Shown here one piece after another: positions 25,978 to 35,628 of a stretch of DNA of 64,000 nt. The stretch lies in the NCBI RefSeq assembly GCF_900106995.1, contig NZ_FNOK01000001.1, positions 310,001-374,000 of the forward strand, given 5' to 3'. The number at the start of each line of letters is the position of its first letter. The first letter of the stretch is position 1. Below the pieces are notes generated by a model. The model did no database searches. It worked only from the letters and a program-made list of their open reading frames with translations, and was not told the origin of the DNA. The DNA is from Saccharopolyspora shandongensis (GTDB lineage: Bacteria; Actinomycetota; Actinomycetes; Mycobacteriales; Pseudonocardiaceae). The translations under genes and the position numbers were made by a program.

Positions 25978-26451
25978 TCACGGCTCGGTGACCACCACGA
26001 CGCCGTCCTGGTCGGACACCACGTGCTCGCCGGGAACGAACCGGACACCGCCGAGCTCGACGACCTCGTCTACGGTTCCCTCGCCGGTCTTGGTGCTCTT
26101 GCGCGGGTTGGTGCCCAGCGCCTTGACGCCGAAGTCCATCCCGGCCAGCACCGCCGAGTCGCGCACCGCGCCGTTGATGATGACCCCGCTCCAGCCGTTC
26201 GAGCGGCCGATCTCGGCGATCAGGTCGCCGATCAGCGCGGTGTGCAGCGAGCCGCGGCCGTCGATGACCAGCACCTGGCCGTCGCCGGGCTCGGAGAGGA
26301 CCTTCTTGAGCAGCGCGTTGTCCTGGAAGCACGTGACCGTGCGGATCCGGCCTTCGAACGCCTCGCGCCCGCCGAGGTTGCGGAACTGCACGTCGCAGCT
26401 GCGCACCTCCGGGCCTTCCCGGTCCGCGAGATCAGCCGTCGCCTGAGCCAT
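25978..26451 (-). CDS. RraA-like family protein (possible HMG/CHA aldolase)
   Basis: The 157-residue protein of the RraA/4-hydroxy-4-methyl-2-oxoglutarate aldolase fold has [20 protein letters not shown] and [20 protein letters not shown], which carry the conserved G-x-D-x-x-x-x-A-x-x-G and R-D pairs used for metal and substrate binding in the aldolases. It ends SDQDGVVVV. It may be an aldolase/decarboxylase or a regulator-like homologue; sequence alone does not decide. ATG 26451 follows GGGAGG. It is probably a single gene; a terminator and a pseudogene lie upstream. Confidence 0.85.
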   Translation of the reverse strand: MAQATADLADREGPEVRSCDVQFRNLGGREAFEGRIRTVTCFQDNALLKKVLSEPGDGQVLVIDGRGSLHTALIGDLIAEIGRSNGWSGVIINGAVRDSAVLAGMDFGVKALGTNPRKSTKTGEGTVDEVVELGGVRFVPGEHVVSDQDGVVVVTEP

Positions 26452-26593
26452 GGGTCCTCCCGGATCGCCGCTGTCGTGGACGGCGAGCGTACCCACCGGT
26501 AGCCGGGCGCGGCACAGCACCGCGACCAACGCCACACCGACCCCGGACCCCGGTTTCGCGCCCCGTGCACCACATCCGGGTAGCCGGCAGTTC

Positions 26594-26719
26594 TCATCGA
26601 GACCGCGCATCAGGCACCGGATCCGGCGCGTCGGCGGAGCAGATCCCGTTCGCAGGAGTTGGTCGCGAGATCCAGGCTTCGCTGTCGGCGTTGGCCTTGA
26701 CCATCATCAGGAATCGCAT
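26594..26719 (-). pseudogene. Truncated YCII/DGPF-domain gene (41 codons)
   Basis: An ATG at 26717-26719, with GGGAG at proper spacing, opens [15 protein letters not shown], a typical beginning of DGPF/YCII-type proteins. After that the sequence turns into unrelated residues ([10 protein letters not shown]...) and stops at 26594. Only the first 15 codons look like the family, so this is a 3'-truncated remnant. The rest of the 26452-26828 gap holds one hairpin and nothing else I can support. Confidence 0.5.
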
Positions 26720-26738
26720 CAGGAGCCACTCCCTGGTC

Positions 26739-26769
26739 CGGTGGCGGCCGGGCCCTCCGGCCGCTCACC
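26739..26769 (-). terminator. Hairpin terminator downstream of the alpha/beta hydrolase
   Basis: GCGGCCGG (26744-26751) pairs with CCGGCCGC (26757-26764) around GCCCT; CGGTG/CACCG extends the stem with one bulged base. It lies about 60 bases after the hydrolase stop. Confidence 0.55.
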
Positions 26770-26828
26770 GGCGCATCGAACGGGCCCGGCGGAAATCGGC
26801 ACGTTCGACGACTTCTTTCCGCGAGTTC

Positions 26829-27632
26829 CTATCCGCCCAGGTGGCGGCGGATCAACTCGTTGACCTCCTCCGGGTTCTCCATGCTGGCCATGTGCCCGCA
26901 GCCGGCCATCTCGACCAGTTCGGCGTTGGGCATCCGCTCCGCCGCGTCCCGTGCCATCCGGTGCAGGTCGGTCGCTTCCAGCTCACCGACGACCAGCAGC
27001 GTCGGCGCGGCGATCTCCGCCAGCCTGCTCGCAACGTCGCGCTCCAGCAGCCGCCCGGTCGCGGTGTGGTGGTTGCCCACGGTCGTCATCGCCATGTCCC
27101 GGCAGCGCGCCCGGATCTGCGGGTCCACCTCGTCCGGCCGGCGGTGCGGTCCGTCGACCCCGATGCGCAGGAACGCCTCGACGTACCGGTCGATGTCCAT
27201 CGCCTGCCTGGCGGCCTCCTGCTCGCGGTGCCCTTCCAGGATGAACGGGTCGCGGAAGTCGACCGGCGGGATGCCCGGGCCGAACAGCACCACGCGGTCC
27301 ACCCGCTCCGGGTTCTGCAGCGCGAAGGTCAGGGTGGTGGCGCCGCCCATCGAGTTGCCCATCAGCGACGCGGTGCCGATCTCGAAGTGGTCCAGCAGCG
27401 CCAGCAGGTCCTCCTCCGCGCGGCAGTCGGCCATCGCGGTGGTGGATCGCCCGTGGGAACGGGCGTCGTAGCGGATCAGCCGGTGGTCGGCGGCGAGTTC
27501 GAGCTGCTCGTCCCACATCCCCACGCCCAGGTAATCGGCGTGCAGCAGCACCAGCGGCGGCCCGGAACCCACCACCTCGGCGTACAGCTCGCCGTCCGGG
27601 ACCGGAACTCGTACCGATTCGATAGTGTTCAT
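26829..27632 (-). CDS. Alpha/beta hydrolase
   Basis: The 267-residue alpha/beta fold hydrolase has oxyanion-region LLHADYLGVGMWDEQ, nucleophile S in LMGNSMGGATT (near 99), an acidic residue after VVGELEATDL, and H in GCGHMASMENPEEV near the C-terminus, so the triad looks complete. I chose ATG 27632; an upstream TTG at 27641 lies inside the operator region. Its gene faces a MarR regulator across a perfect palindrome, and the two are probably co-controlled. The substrate is unknown; such divergons often respond to phenolic or lipid-like ligands. Confidence 0.88.
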   Translation of the reverse strand: MNTIESVRVPVPDGELYAEVVGSGPPLVLLHADYLGVGMWDEQLELAADHRLIRYDARSHGRSTTAMADCRAEEDLLALLDHFEIGTASLMGNSMGGATTLTFALQNPERVDRVVLFGPGIPPVDFRDPFILEGHREQEAARQAMDIDRYVEAFLRIGVDGPHRRPDEVDPQIRARCRDMAMTTVGNHHTATGRLLERDVASRLAEIAAPTLLVVGELEATDLHRMARDAAERMPNAELVEMAGCGHMASMENPEEVNELIRRHLGG

Positions 27633-27641
27633 GGCAACCAA

Positions 27642-27658
27642 GGTGTCATAATGACACC
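27642..27658. promoter_or_regulatory. MarR operator palindrome overlapping the divergent promoter
   Basis: GGTGTCATAATGACACC is a perfect 17-base palindrome (8-base arms around one A). It touches the marR-like GTG at 27659 and contains CATAAT (27646-27651), a -10-like box seven bases before that GTG. A leaderless, self-repressed transcript is implied; the hydrolase ATG lies 10 bases away on the other side. Confidence 0.65.
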
Positions 27659-28138
27659 GTGGTTGACAACTCCGATTCCCCGCTGCCGCCCGCCGAGCTC
27701 GGCCCGCGACTGGCCGAGGTCTACGCGACCCTCGGGCCGCTCTACCGCCGCGTCGCGCGCCTCGTCGAGCAGCAAAGCCCCAGCAACGGGCTGTCCGTCG
27801 GTGTGCGCGCGGTGCTCGAACGGCTGGAAATGGCCGGCGCCGCCGAGACGGTCCCCCAGATCGCCCGAACCCTGGAACTGAGCAGGCAGTTCGTGCAGCG
27901 CATGGTCAACGACGCGATGGCGGCGGGATTCGTCGCGCTGAAGCCGAATCCCGCCCACCGCCGCTCGTCGCTGGTGGAGCTCACCAGGGCCGGCCTGGCG
28001 GCGATTCGCGCGGTCCAGGCGAACGAGCACGAGACGATGGGGCTCGTCGGCGGGGACCTCACCTACGCCGACGTGGCGACGACCCTGCGGGTGCTGCGGC
28101 ACATGCTCACCGCGGTGAACGAGATCGAGGTCGACTGA
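27659..28138 (+). CDS. MarR-family transcriptional regulator
   Basis: The 159-residue winged-helix protein has an N-terminal dimer helix (to about 45), GLSVGVRAVLERLEMAG, and the recognition helix region VPQIARTLELSRQFVQRMVND (about 66-86). The wing follows at PNPAHRRSSLVELTRAG with the conserved R-R-S-x-x-x-L-T pattern. A long C-terminal dimerisation helix ends the protein. The GTG at 27659 has no Shine-Dalgarno and abuts the operator, suggesting leaderless translation. A perfect 18-base hairpin follows the stop. Confidence 0.92.
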   Translation: MVDNSDSPLPPAELGPRLAEVYATLGPLYRRVARLVEQQSPSNGLSVGVRAVLERLEMAGAAETVPQIARTLELSRQFVQRMVNDAMAAGFVALKPNPAHRRSSLVELTRAGLAAIRAVQANEHETMGLVGGDLTYADVATTLRVLRHMLTAVNEIEVD

Positions 28139-28147
28139 CCCGGGAAA

Positions 28148-28193
28148 GACGAACCGGGCCGGGTGAGCTGTCGCCCACCCGGCCCGGTTCGTC
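28148..28193. terminator. Bidirectional terminator between marR-like gene and rbpA
   Basis: An 18-base perfect stem (28148-28165 with 28176-28193, beginning GACGAACCGGG) closes a 10-base loop AGCTGTCGCC. It lies between the two convergent stops. Confidence 0.8.
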
Positions 28194-28196
28194 GAT

Positions 28197-28541
28197 TCAG
28201 CGGCCCTTGCGCTCGCGGAGCTTGCTCAGCGCTTCCTCCAGGATGGCCATCCCGTCGGCATCGCTGCGCCGCTCCTTGACGTACGCGAGGTGGCTCTTGT
28301 ACGGCTCGTTCCGCCGCGCCTCGGGCGGATTCTCCTGGTCCAAACCCGCCGGCAAACCACAGCGCGGGCAGTCCCATTCCTCCGGCACCTCGGCGTCCAT
28401 CGCAAACGACGGCCGGCTGTGGTGCGCGTTGGCGCACCAGTAGTCGACCCGCTTGCGCGGCGCGGCTTCCCCCCGCTCCGACTCGCCTACCGCGGGGCCC
28501 GAGCCCACACGTGTGCCGCGAATGGCGTTGCCACCAGTCAT
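28197..28541 (-). CDS. rbpA: RNA polymerase-binding protein RbpA
   Basis: RbpA is an actinobacterial transcription factor that binds RNA polymerase and the principal sigma factor and stabilises the open complex. The 114-residue protein has a flexible N-terminal tail (MTGGNAIRGTRVG), the core domain with YWCANAHH and WDCPRCGLPAG (cysteines at the usual places), a basic linker, and the sigma-interacting C-terminal helix KSHLAYVKERRSDADGMAI. ATG 28541 gives the conserved N-terminus. It lies downstream of secG on the same strand and is the first conserved-core gene after the accessory block. Confidence 0.95.
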   Translation of the reverse strand: MTGGNAIRGTRVGSGPAVGESERGEAAPRKRVDYWCANAHHSRPSFAMDAEVPEEWDCPRCGLPAGLDQENPPEARRNEPYKSHLAYVKERRSDADGMAILEEALSKLRERKGR

Positions 28542-28596
28542 CCGTCTTCACCCACCAAGCGGCCCGGGGTCGTCGACCGGCTGGGTGCCCGGTCGA

Positions 28597-28830
28597 TCAA
28601 CCGATCTTGATCAACAGGCCGACACCGATGATGGAGATGACCCACAGCGCCATGACGAACAACGTCATCCGGTCGAGGTTCTTCTCCGCCACACTGGAAC
28701 CGGCCAGGTTGGACTGCATACCGCCGCCGAACAGCGAGGACAGACCGCCGCCCTTGGCCCGGTGCAGCAGCACCATCAGCACCAGCAGCACACTCGTCAC
28801 GATCAACACGATCTGCAGGAAAAGAGTCAT
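28597..28830 (-). CDS. secG: Preprotein translocase subunit SecG
   Basis: SecG is a small subunit of the SecYEG channel. The 77 residues form two transmembrane helices: MTLFLQIVLIVTSVLLVLMV, then the loop HRAKGGGLSSLFGGGMQSNL with the family glycine cluster, then LFVMALWVISIIGVGLLI. ATG 28830 with GAGGACGTG upstream is preferred; a GTG one codon earlier is possible. It follows tpiA on the same strand, the usual order in actinomycetes, although a hairpin separates them. Confidence 0.95.
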   Translation of the reverse strand: MTLFLQIVLIVTSVLLVLMVLLHRAKGGGLSSLFGGGMQSNLAGSSVAEKNLDRMTLFVMALWVISIIGVGLLIKIG

Positions 28831-28976
28831 CACGTCCTCGTTCGCACAGCGGTCCGCGACCAAGCGTACCGGGCCACCAACAGCGAGTTGACCACCGTCC
28901 ACCCGTTTGCCGCGAGGACGGTCTCACACTGCTCCGACCGGTGCACCTCAGGGGGTGCCGGGCGGGTCGGCGCGAA

Positions 28977-29013
28977 CGGCCCGCTCGCCTCATCAGGAGA
29001 GGCGAACGGGCCG
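28977..29013 (-). terminator. Terminator after tpiA
   Basis: CGGCCCG and TCGCCTC (28977-28991) pair with GAGGCGA and CGGGCCG (28999-29013) with a single mismatch around a 7-base loop, eight bases after the tpiA stop. Confidence 0.7.
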
Positions 29014-29021
29014 GCAGCGCA

Positions 29022-29807
29022 TCACGGGATGGGGCCACCCGCGGCCATGGCGGAGAGCTTGGCGAACTCGTCGCCGTTGAGGCTCGCGCCGCCGACCAGG
29101 GCGCCGTCCACGTCCGACTGGCCGATCAGGTCGCCGATGTTGCTCGACTTCACCGAGCCGCCGTAGAGCACCCGCACCTCGTCGGCGATCTCCTTGCCGT
29201 ACTTCTCCTCCAGCGCCGCCCGCAGCGCCCCGCAGACCTCCTGCGCGTCCGCGGCGGTGGCGACCTTGCCGGTGCCGATCGCCCACACCGGCTCGTAGGC
29301 CACCACGACCTGGCGCACCTGCTCGGCCTTGAGGCCCTTGAGCGCGTTGATCAGCTGCGTGGTGCAGTGCTCGACGTGGCCGCCGGACTCGCGCACGTCG
29401 AGCTGCTCGCCGACGCACAGGATCGGCGACATGCCGTGCTTAAGGGTGGCGCGGACCTTCTTGTTCACCAGCTCGTCGGTCTCCGCGTGGTACTCGCGGC
29501 GCTCCGAGTGGCCGACCACCACGTAGCTGCACCCGAGCTTGGCCAGCATCGGCCCGGACACGTCACCGGTGTAGGCCCCGGACTCGTGCTCGGAGATGTC
29601 CTGCGCGCCGTGCTTGAGCAGCAGCTTGTCGCCGTCGATCAGGGTCTGCACGCTGCGGATGTCGGTGAACGGCGGCAGCACCGCCACCTCGACCTTCGCG
29701 TAGTACTTCTCCGGCAACGCGAAGGCGACCTTCTGCACCAGGGCGATCGCCTCCAGGTGGTTCAGGTTCATCTTCCAGTTGCCGGCGATCAGTGGCTGCC
29801 TGGCCAT
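29022..29807 (-). CDS. tpiA: Triosephosphate isomerase
   Basis: It interconverts dihydroxyacetone phosphate and glyceraldehyde 3-phosphate. The 261-residue (beta/alpha)8 enzyme has AGNWKMN with catalytic K at residue 12, VGHSERR with the catalytic histidine near 100, and the signature [12 protein letters not shown] with the catalytic glutamate. The phosphate-gripping [11 protein letters not shown] and GALVGGASL loops are present. ATG 29807 lies two bases after the pgk stop, so the genes are co-translated. Length is usual. Confidence 0.97.
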   Translation of the reverse strand: MARQPLIAGNWKMNLNHLEAIALVQKVAFALPEKYYAKVEVAVLPPFTDIRSVQTLIDGDKLLLKHGAQDISEHESGAYTGDVSGPMLAKLGCSYVVVGHSERREYHAETDELVNKKVRATLKHGMSPILCVGEQLDVRESGGHVEHCTTQLINALKGLKAEQVRQVVVAYEPVWAIGTGKVATAADAQEVCGALRAALEEKYGKEIADEVRVLYGGSVKSSNIGDLIGQSDVDGALVGGASLNGDEFAKLSAMAAGGPIP

Positions 29808-29809
29808 GT

Positions 29810-31012
29810 TCAGCGCTCACCTTCCAGGACGGCCACACCGGGCAGGTCCTTGCCTTCGAGGAATTCCAGCGACGCGCCGCCGCCGGTGGAGATGTGCGAG
29901 AAGCCGTCCTCGGGCAGGCCGAGGGTCCGCACCGCGGCGGCGGAGTCGCCGCCGCCGACCACGCTGAAGGAGTCGGAGTCCACGATGGCCTGCGCGACGC
30001 CGTGGGTGCCGTCGGCGAACGCCGGGAACTCGAACACGCCGGCCGGGCCGTTCCAGAACACCGTGCCGGCCTCGCGGAGGATTCCGGCGAACAGCTCGAC
30101 GCTGCGCGGCCCGATGTCCAGCCCCATCCAGTCGGCCGGGATCGCGTCGGCGGCCACGACCTGCTTCTCGGCGTCCGCGGCGAAGCGGTCGGCGGCCACC
30201 ACGTCCACCGGCAGCACCAGCTTGTCGCCGTGCTCGGCGAGCAGCTGCTCGGTGGAGGAGATCTGGTCCTCCTGCAGCAGCGAGTTGCCGACGTTGTGGC
30301 CCTGGGCGGCCAGGAACGTGTACGCCATGCCGCCGCCGATGAGCAGCTTGTCGACCTTGGGCAGCAGGGCCTTGATGACGCCGAGCTTGTCGGAGACCTT
30401 CGAGCCGCCGAGCACCACGACGTAGGGGTGCTTCGGGTCGCCGGTCAGGGTGCGCAGCACCTCGACCTCGGCGAGCACCAGGCCGCCGGCGTAGGCGGGC
30501 AGCCGCTTGGCGACGTCGTAGACCGACGCCTGCTTGCGGTGCACCACGCCGAAGCCGTCGGAGACGAAGGCGGCGTCCGGCCCGACCAGCGCGGCCAGCT
30601 CGTCGGCCAGCGCGCCGCGCTCGGCGTCGTCCTTGCTGGTCTCGCGGGCGTCGAAGCGGACGTTCTCCAGCAGCGCGACCGACCCGTCGGTCAGGCCCGC
30701 CACCACGGACTTCGCCGAGTCGCCGACCAGGTCACCGGCCAGCGCGACGTCGGCGCCGAGCAGCTCGCCGAGCCGCCGCGCGACCGGGGCCAGGGAGAAC
30801 TTCGGGTCCGGCTCGCCCTTGGGGCGGCCGAGGTGCGCGGTGAGCACGACCTGGGCGCCGGCCCCGGTGAGCTTCCGGATGGTCGGCAGGGAGGCGCGCA
30901 CCCGGCCGTCGTCGGTGATCTTCTCGCCGTCCAGCGGCACGTTGAGGTCGGCACGCACCAGAACACGCCGACCCCGAACGCCCTCGGACAGCAGATCGTC
31001 GAGGTTCTTCAC
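29810..31012 (-). CDS. pgk: Phosphoglycerate kinase
   Basis: It makes ATP from 1,3-bisphosphoglycerate in glycolysis. The 400-residue two-domain enzyme has [13 protein letters not shown] near residue 16, [17 protein letters not shown] near 58, [14 protein letters not shown] in the C-domain, and the nucleotide loop [11 protein letters not shown]. The start is GTG 31012 after TAGGAGCAGAC. It is followed almost without gap by tpiA. A strong terminator lies upstream, between gap and pgk, so pgk-tpiA may have its own promoter or depend on read-through. Confidence 0.97.
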   Translation of the reverse strand: MKNLDDLLSEGVRGRRVLVRADLNVPLDGEKITDDGRVRASLPTIRKLTGAGAQVVLTAHLGRPKGEPDPKFSLAPVARRLGELLGADVALAGDLVGDSAKSVVAGLTDGSVALLENVRFDARETSKDDAERGALADELAALVGPDAAFVSDGFGVVHRKQASVYDVAKRLPAYAGGLVLAEVEVLRTLTGDPKHPYVVVLGGSKVSDKLGVIKALLPKVDKLLIGGGMAYTFLAAQGHNVGNSLLQEDQISSTEQLLAEHGDKLVLPVDVVAADRFAADAEKQVVAADAIPADWMGLDIGPRSVELFAGILREAGTVFWNGPAGVFEFPAFADGTHGVAQAIVDSDSFSVVGGGDSAAAVRTLGLPEDGFSHISTGGGASLEFLEGKDLPGVAVLEGER

Positions 31013-31036
31013 GTCTGCTCCTACGCAGTTATGGAA

Positions 31037-31082
31037 AAGGCCCGCACGAGCCGGGGTATGTCGAACGGCTCGTGCGGGCCTT
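31037..31082 (-). terminator. Intrinsic terminator between gap and pgk
   Basis: Perfect 17-base arms (31037-31053 and 31066-31082; AAGGCCCGCACGAGCCG on the plus strand) enclose a 12-base loop. On the minus strand the stem is followed by TTTTCC, giving a proper U-tract for transcription coming from gap. Confidence 0.8.
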
Positions 31083-31097
31083 CAGAGACTGGTCTTT

Positions 31098-31186
31098 GCA
31101 AGCGGCGCAGCCGCTTGCCGCGGTAGACCGGCCGCCGCGGTGCTCAGCCAGCTGCCTGCACCGCTACGCAAAACGAGCCTGGAACT
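31098..31186 (+). repeat. Internally deleted copy of the dispersed hairpin element (copy 3)
   Basis: GCAAGCGGC/GCCGCTTGC (31098-31118, loop GCA) corresponds to hairpin I of the element. It is followed by CCGCCGCGGTGCTCAG, then directly by the tail CACCGCTACGCAAAACGAGC, as if the whole hairpin II had been removed. It fills most of the gap-pgk spacer, and GGTCT/AGACC encloses the first hairpin. Confidence 0.5.
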
Positions 31187-31187
31187 C

Positions 31188-32523
<1,336 letters not shown>

Positions 32524-32799
32524 CCGCAGTTTCAATTGAGCGTTTTTCATCCTGGTCAACCCGCAGCCGCGGGCCGCAAAGGTGCACGTCGATGGGGTGT
32601 CGCATGCGCCGCAGGCGCATAACCCACCTACGACACTTGCACCGCCGCGGGTTCTCAGAGGCTTCCTGGCGAGGACGGCCCCTCCGCCGTGTATTGGACA
32701 TACATCAGGAGGGGCACCCACAGACCAGGAAGCCTCTGAGGTTCCGCTACCCGCACCGCCACGCAAATCGAGGTTGGAAAAACCTCATTGAAACTGCGG
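32524..32799 (+). repeat. Complete copy of the dispersed hairpin element (copy 4), MITE-like
   Basis: This 276-base unit has terminal inverted repeats CCGCAGTTTCAATTGAG and its complement CTCATTGAAACTGCGG, differing by one base. Inside lie hairpin I (ATGCGCC/GGCGCAT around GCA, 32604-32620, enclosed by GTGTCG/CGACAC), then CCGCCGCGGGTTCT. Hairpin II has a perfect 14-base outer stem at 32656-32669/32725-32738 and an inner stem CCCCTCC/GGAGGGG at 32679-32685/32708-32714. The conserved tail follows. It is about 90 percent identical by eye to copy 5. No transposase or convincing reading frame is present. It ends nine bases before the whiA stop. Confidence 0.8.
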
Positions 32800-32807
32800 T
32801 CGACCGG

Positions 32808-33794
32808 TCAGGCGTCGGCTTCCAGCATCTCGGCGGTCACCGCGGATTCGGTGTCCGGGACGCCCAGTTCGCGGGCTCGCTTGTCGGCCATCGCCAGCAG
32901 GCGGCGGATCCGGCCGGCCACCGCGTCCTTGGTCATCGGCGGGTCCGCCAGCTGGCCGAGCTCCTCCAGCGATGCCTGCCGGTGCGCCAGCCGCAGCCGG
33001 CCCGCCACCGTCAGGTGATCCGGGGCCGTCGGGCCCAGCAGCTCCAGCGCGCGCTCCACCCGGGCGGCCGCGGCGACCGCGGCGCGCGCCGAGCGGCGCA
33101 GGTTGGCGTCGTCGAAGTTCGCCAGCCGGTTGGCGGTCGCCCGCACCTCGCGGCGCATCCGGCGTTCCTCCCACGCGAGCACGCTGGAGTGCGCGCCGAG
33201 CCTGGTCAGCAGTGCGCCGATGGCGTCGCCGTCGCGCACCACCACCCGGTCCGCGCCGCGCACCTCGCGCGACTTCGCCGCCACGCCGATCCGCCGCGCG
33301 GCACCGACCAGCGCCAGCGCCGCCTCCGGGCCCGGGCAGGTGACCTCCATCGACGACGACCGGCCCGGCTCGGTCAGCGAGCCGTGCGCCAGGAAGGCAC
33401 CGCGCCACGCGGCTTCCGAGTCGCAGGCGCCGCCGGAGACGACGTGCGCGGGCAGGCCGCGCACCGGGCGGCCGCGCGGGTCGAGCAGCCCGGTCTGCCG
33501 GGCGAGGCCCTCGCCGTCCTTGACCACCCGCACCACGTACCGGGTGCCCTTGCGCAGCCCGCCGGAGGTGATCATGTGCACGTCGGACTGGTGCCCGAAC
33601 AGTTCGTGGATCTCCTTGCGGAGCCGGCGCGCCGTGGAGCCGCTGTCCAGCTCGGCCTCGATCACCACCCGGCCGGCGACGATGTGCAGCCCGCCGGCGA
33701 AGCGCAGCAACGAGGAAACCTCGGCTCGTCGGCAGCACGTCTTCGTCACCGACAACCGGCTCAACTCGTCCTTGACCGCCGCGGTCATCGCCAC
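32808..33794 (-). CDS. whiA: DNA-binding regulator WhiA
   Basis: WhiA is the conserved sporulation and cell-division regulator of Gram-positive bacteria, acting with WhiB in actinomycetes. The 328-residue protein opens [20 protein letters not shown], has an N-terminal LAGLIDADG-like domain with [20 protein letters not shown], then [20 protein letters not shown], and a C-terminal helix-turn-helix with [20 protein letters not shown]. Either GTG 33794 or ATG 33788 may start it; the ATG overlaps the yvcK stop as ATGA. It ends the uvrC-rapZ-yvcK-whiA chain. Confidence 0.96.
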   Translation of the reverse strand: MAMTAAVKDELSRLSVTKTCCRRAEVSSLLRFAGGLHIVAGRVVIEAELDSGSTARRLRKEIHELFGHQSDVHMITSGGLRKGTRYVVRVVKDGEGLARQTGLLDPRGRPVRGLPAHVVSGGACDSEAAWRGAFLAHGSLTEPGRSSSMEVTCPGPEAALALVGAARRIGVAAKSREVRGADRVVVRDGDAIGALLTRLGAHSSVLAWEERRMRREVRATANRLANFDDANLRRSARAAVAAAARVERALELLGPTAPDHLTVAGRLRLAHRQASLEELGQLADPPMTKDAVAGRIRRLLAMADKRARELGVPDTESAVTAEMLEADA

Positions 33795-34753
33795 CGGTCC
33801 GTCCTCCTCTCCAGTGCGGCCCGCAGGCTGGCCGCCAGCGCCTCCGGGTCGTGCCGTTCCGGCACGGCCGGCGCGGCGATCTTGTCCAGCAAAGTTTGCG
33901 CACCCAGATCGGCGGCCGCAGCTCGAAGCCGATCAGGGGTGGGCACCGAGTCCGCGTCGGCCAACACTGCGTCGACCCGCAGGCGCGGTGCGTGCTGCGA
34001 GAGTACGGCCAGGTGCTGCTCGGGTGAGAAGCCCGCCGTCTCACCCGGTTGCGGGACGAGGTTGAGCACCACCACTCGTCGCGCGGTGGTGCTCACCAAC
34101 GCCTCGTGCAGCTCCGGTACCAGCAGATGCGGCAGCACGCTGGTGAACCAAGAGCCGGGGCCGAGCAGCACCAGATCGGCGCCCAGCACGGCCTCCACCG
34201 CTTGCGGGCAAGCTGCCGGTTCTTCGACACCGTTCGCGTGCAATCGCACTTGTTTCACTCGTCCGGGCGTACTGGCGATGGCGACCTGCCCCCGGATCGT
34301 GCGAATCGCGTCGGGATCGGAGTCGAGCCCGACGACGTCGGCGGCCATGTCCAGCGGCACCGTCGACATCGGCAGGACCCGGCCCTGCACGCCGAGCAGC
34401 CGGCAGGCGTGGTCGAGGACCTCGACCGGATCGCCCAGCACCTCCAGCAGCCCGGCCAGCAGCAGGTTGCCGACGGCGTGGCCGGCGAGGGCCCCGCTGC
34501 CGCCGAAGCGGTGCTCGAACACCGTCGCCCACAGCTGGCCGTCGGCGTCGGAGTCGGCGAGCGCGGCGAGCGCCTTGCGCAGGTCGCCCGGCGGCAGCAT
34601 GCCCAGTTCGCGGCGCAGCCGCCCGGACGACCCGCCGTCGTCGGCCACCGTCACCACCGCCGTCACGTCGGTGGTGAGCTGACGCAGCGCAGACAGCGTC
34701 GCCTGCAGGCCGTGGCCGCCGCCGAGCGCGACCGCGCGCAGCGGGGCGCTCAC
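33785..34753 (-). CDS. yvcK: YvcK/CofD-like protein (gluconeogenesis factor family)
   Basis: YvcK proteins bind UDP-sugars and are needed for growth on gluconeogenic carbon and for cell shape. The 322-residue protein has [18 protein letters not shown] at the N-terminus, [38 protein letters not shown] and [24 protein letters not shown], all standard for the family. GTG 34753 overlaps the rapZ stop (GTGA), and the yvcK stop overlaps the whiA start, so translation is coupled. It lies next to glycolytic genes, in line with its role in carbon use. Confidence 0.94.
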   Translation of the reverse strand: MSAPLRAVALGGGHGLQATLSALRQLTTDVTAVVTVADDGGSSGRLRRELGMLPPGDLRKALAALADSDADGQLWATVFEHRFGGSGALAGHAVGNLLLAGLLEVLGDPVEVLDHACRLLGVQGRVLPMSTVPLDMAADVVGLDSDPDAIRTIRGQVAIASTPGRVKQVRLHANGVEEPAACPQAVEAVLGADLVLLGPGSWFTSVLPHLLVPELHEALVSTTARRVVVLNLVPQPGETAGFSPEQHLAVLSQHAPRLRVDAVLADADSVPTPDRLRAAAADLGAQTLLDKIAAPAVPERHDPEALAASLRAALERRTDRWR

Positions 34754-35628
34754 TCGCGCCCCAGGTCCCGGTGCACCGTCTTGACCATCATCCCGTCGTC
34801 CTCGGCGAGCCGGCGGGCCAGTTCCTCGGCGAGCGCGACGCTGCGGTGCTTGCCGCCGGTGCAGCCCAGCGCCAGCGTCAGGTACCGCTTGCCCTCGCGG
34901 TGGTAGCCGGCCCCGACCAGCCGCAGCAGCTGCTGGTAGCTCTGCAGGAACTCCTCCGCGCCTTCCTGGCCGAGCACGTAGTTGCGGACCTCCTCGTCGA
35001 GGCCGTTGAACTCGCGCAGCTCCGGGATCCAGAACGGGTTCGGCAGGAAGCGGCAGTCCATCACCAGGTCGGCGTCCATCGGCAGGCCGTACTTGTAGCC
35101 GAAGGACAGCACGGTCAGCCGCGTGCGGGTGCTCGCCTCGGTGCCGAACGCGTCCTCGATCTTGGACCGCAGCTGGTGCACGGACAGGCTGGTGGTGTCC
35201 AGCACCAGGTCCGCCTCGGAGCGCAGCTTCGACAGCAGCGACCGCTCCGCGGCGATCCCGTCGGCCAGCCGCCCCTCGCCCTGCAGCGGGTGGCCGCGCC
35301 GCACCTGCTCGAAGCGGCGGATCAGCACCTCGTCGGTGGCCTCCAGGAACAGGACCTTCGGCTTGTAGCCGCGGGCGTCGAGGTCCTTGATGACCGCGCC
35401 CAGGTCCTCGGTGAACGCGCGGCTGCGCACGTCCATCACCACCGCGACGCGGGTGACCGCGCCGCTGGAGCGCGCCCCCAGCTCCACCATCGTGGCGATC
35501 AGTTCCGGTGGCAGGTTGTCCACCACGAACCAGCCCAGGTCTTCCAGGCACTTGGCAGCGGTGCTGCGCCCCGCCCCGGACAGGCCGCTGACCACGGCGA
35601 CCTCGATGCCCGACTGCTCGTCAGTCAC
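34750..35628 (-). CDS. rapZ: RNase adapter protein RapZ (YvcJ-type P-loop ATPase)
   Basis: The 292-residue nucleotide-binding protein is related to E. coli RapZ and B. subtilis YvcJ. The Walker A variant [17 protein letters not shown] lies at about 14-30, the [10 protein letters not shown] block follows, then [20 protein letters not shown]. The conserved C-terminal part has [20 protein letters not shown] and [19 protein letters not shown]. In actinomycetes no glmZ RNA is known, so the role is likely metabolite sensing; that is inference. GTG 35628 overlaps the uvrC end by eight bases. Confidence 0.94.
   Translation of the reverse strand: MTDEQSGIEVAVVSGLSGAGRSTAAKCLEDLGWFVVDNLPPELIATMVELGARSSGAVTRVAVVMDVRSRAFTEDLGAVIKDLDARGYKPKVLFLEATDEVLIRRFEQVRRGHPLQGEGRLADGIAAERSLLSKLRSEADLVLDTTSLSVHQLRSKIEDAFGTEASTRTRLTVLSFGYKYGLPMDADLVMDCRFLPNPFWIPELREFNGLDEEVRNYVLGQEGAEEFLQSYQQLLRLVGAGYHREGKRYLTLALGCTGGKHRSVALAEELARRLAEDDGMMVKTVHRDLGRE

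Noticed and set aside
32582..32766. Similar minus-strand peptides encoded across the repeat copies
   Set aside because: Stem changes between copies preserve base pairing rather than codons, frames end at different places, and there is no ribosome site, so these are not genes.
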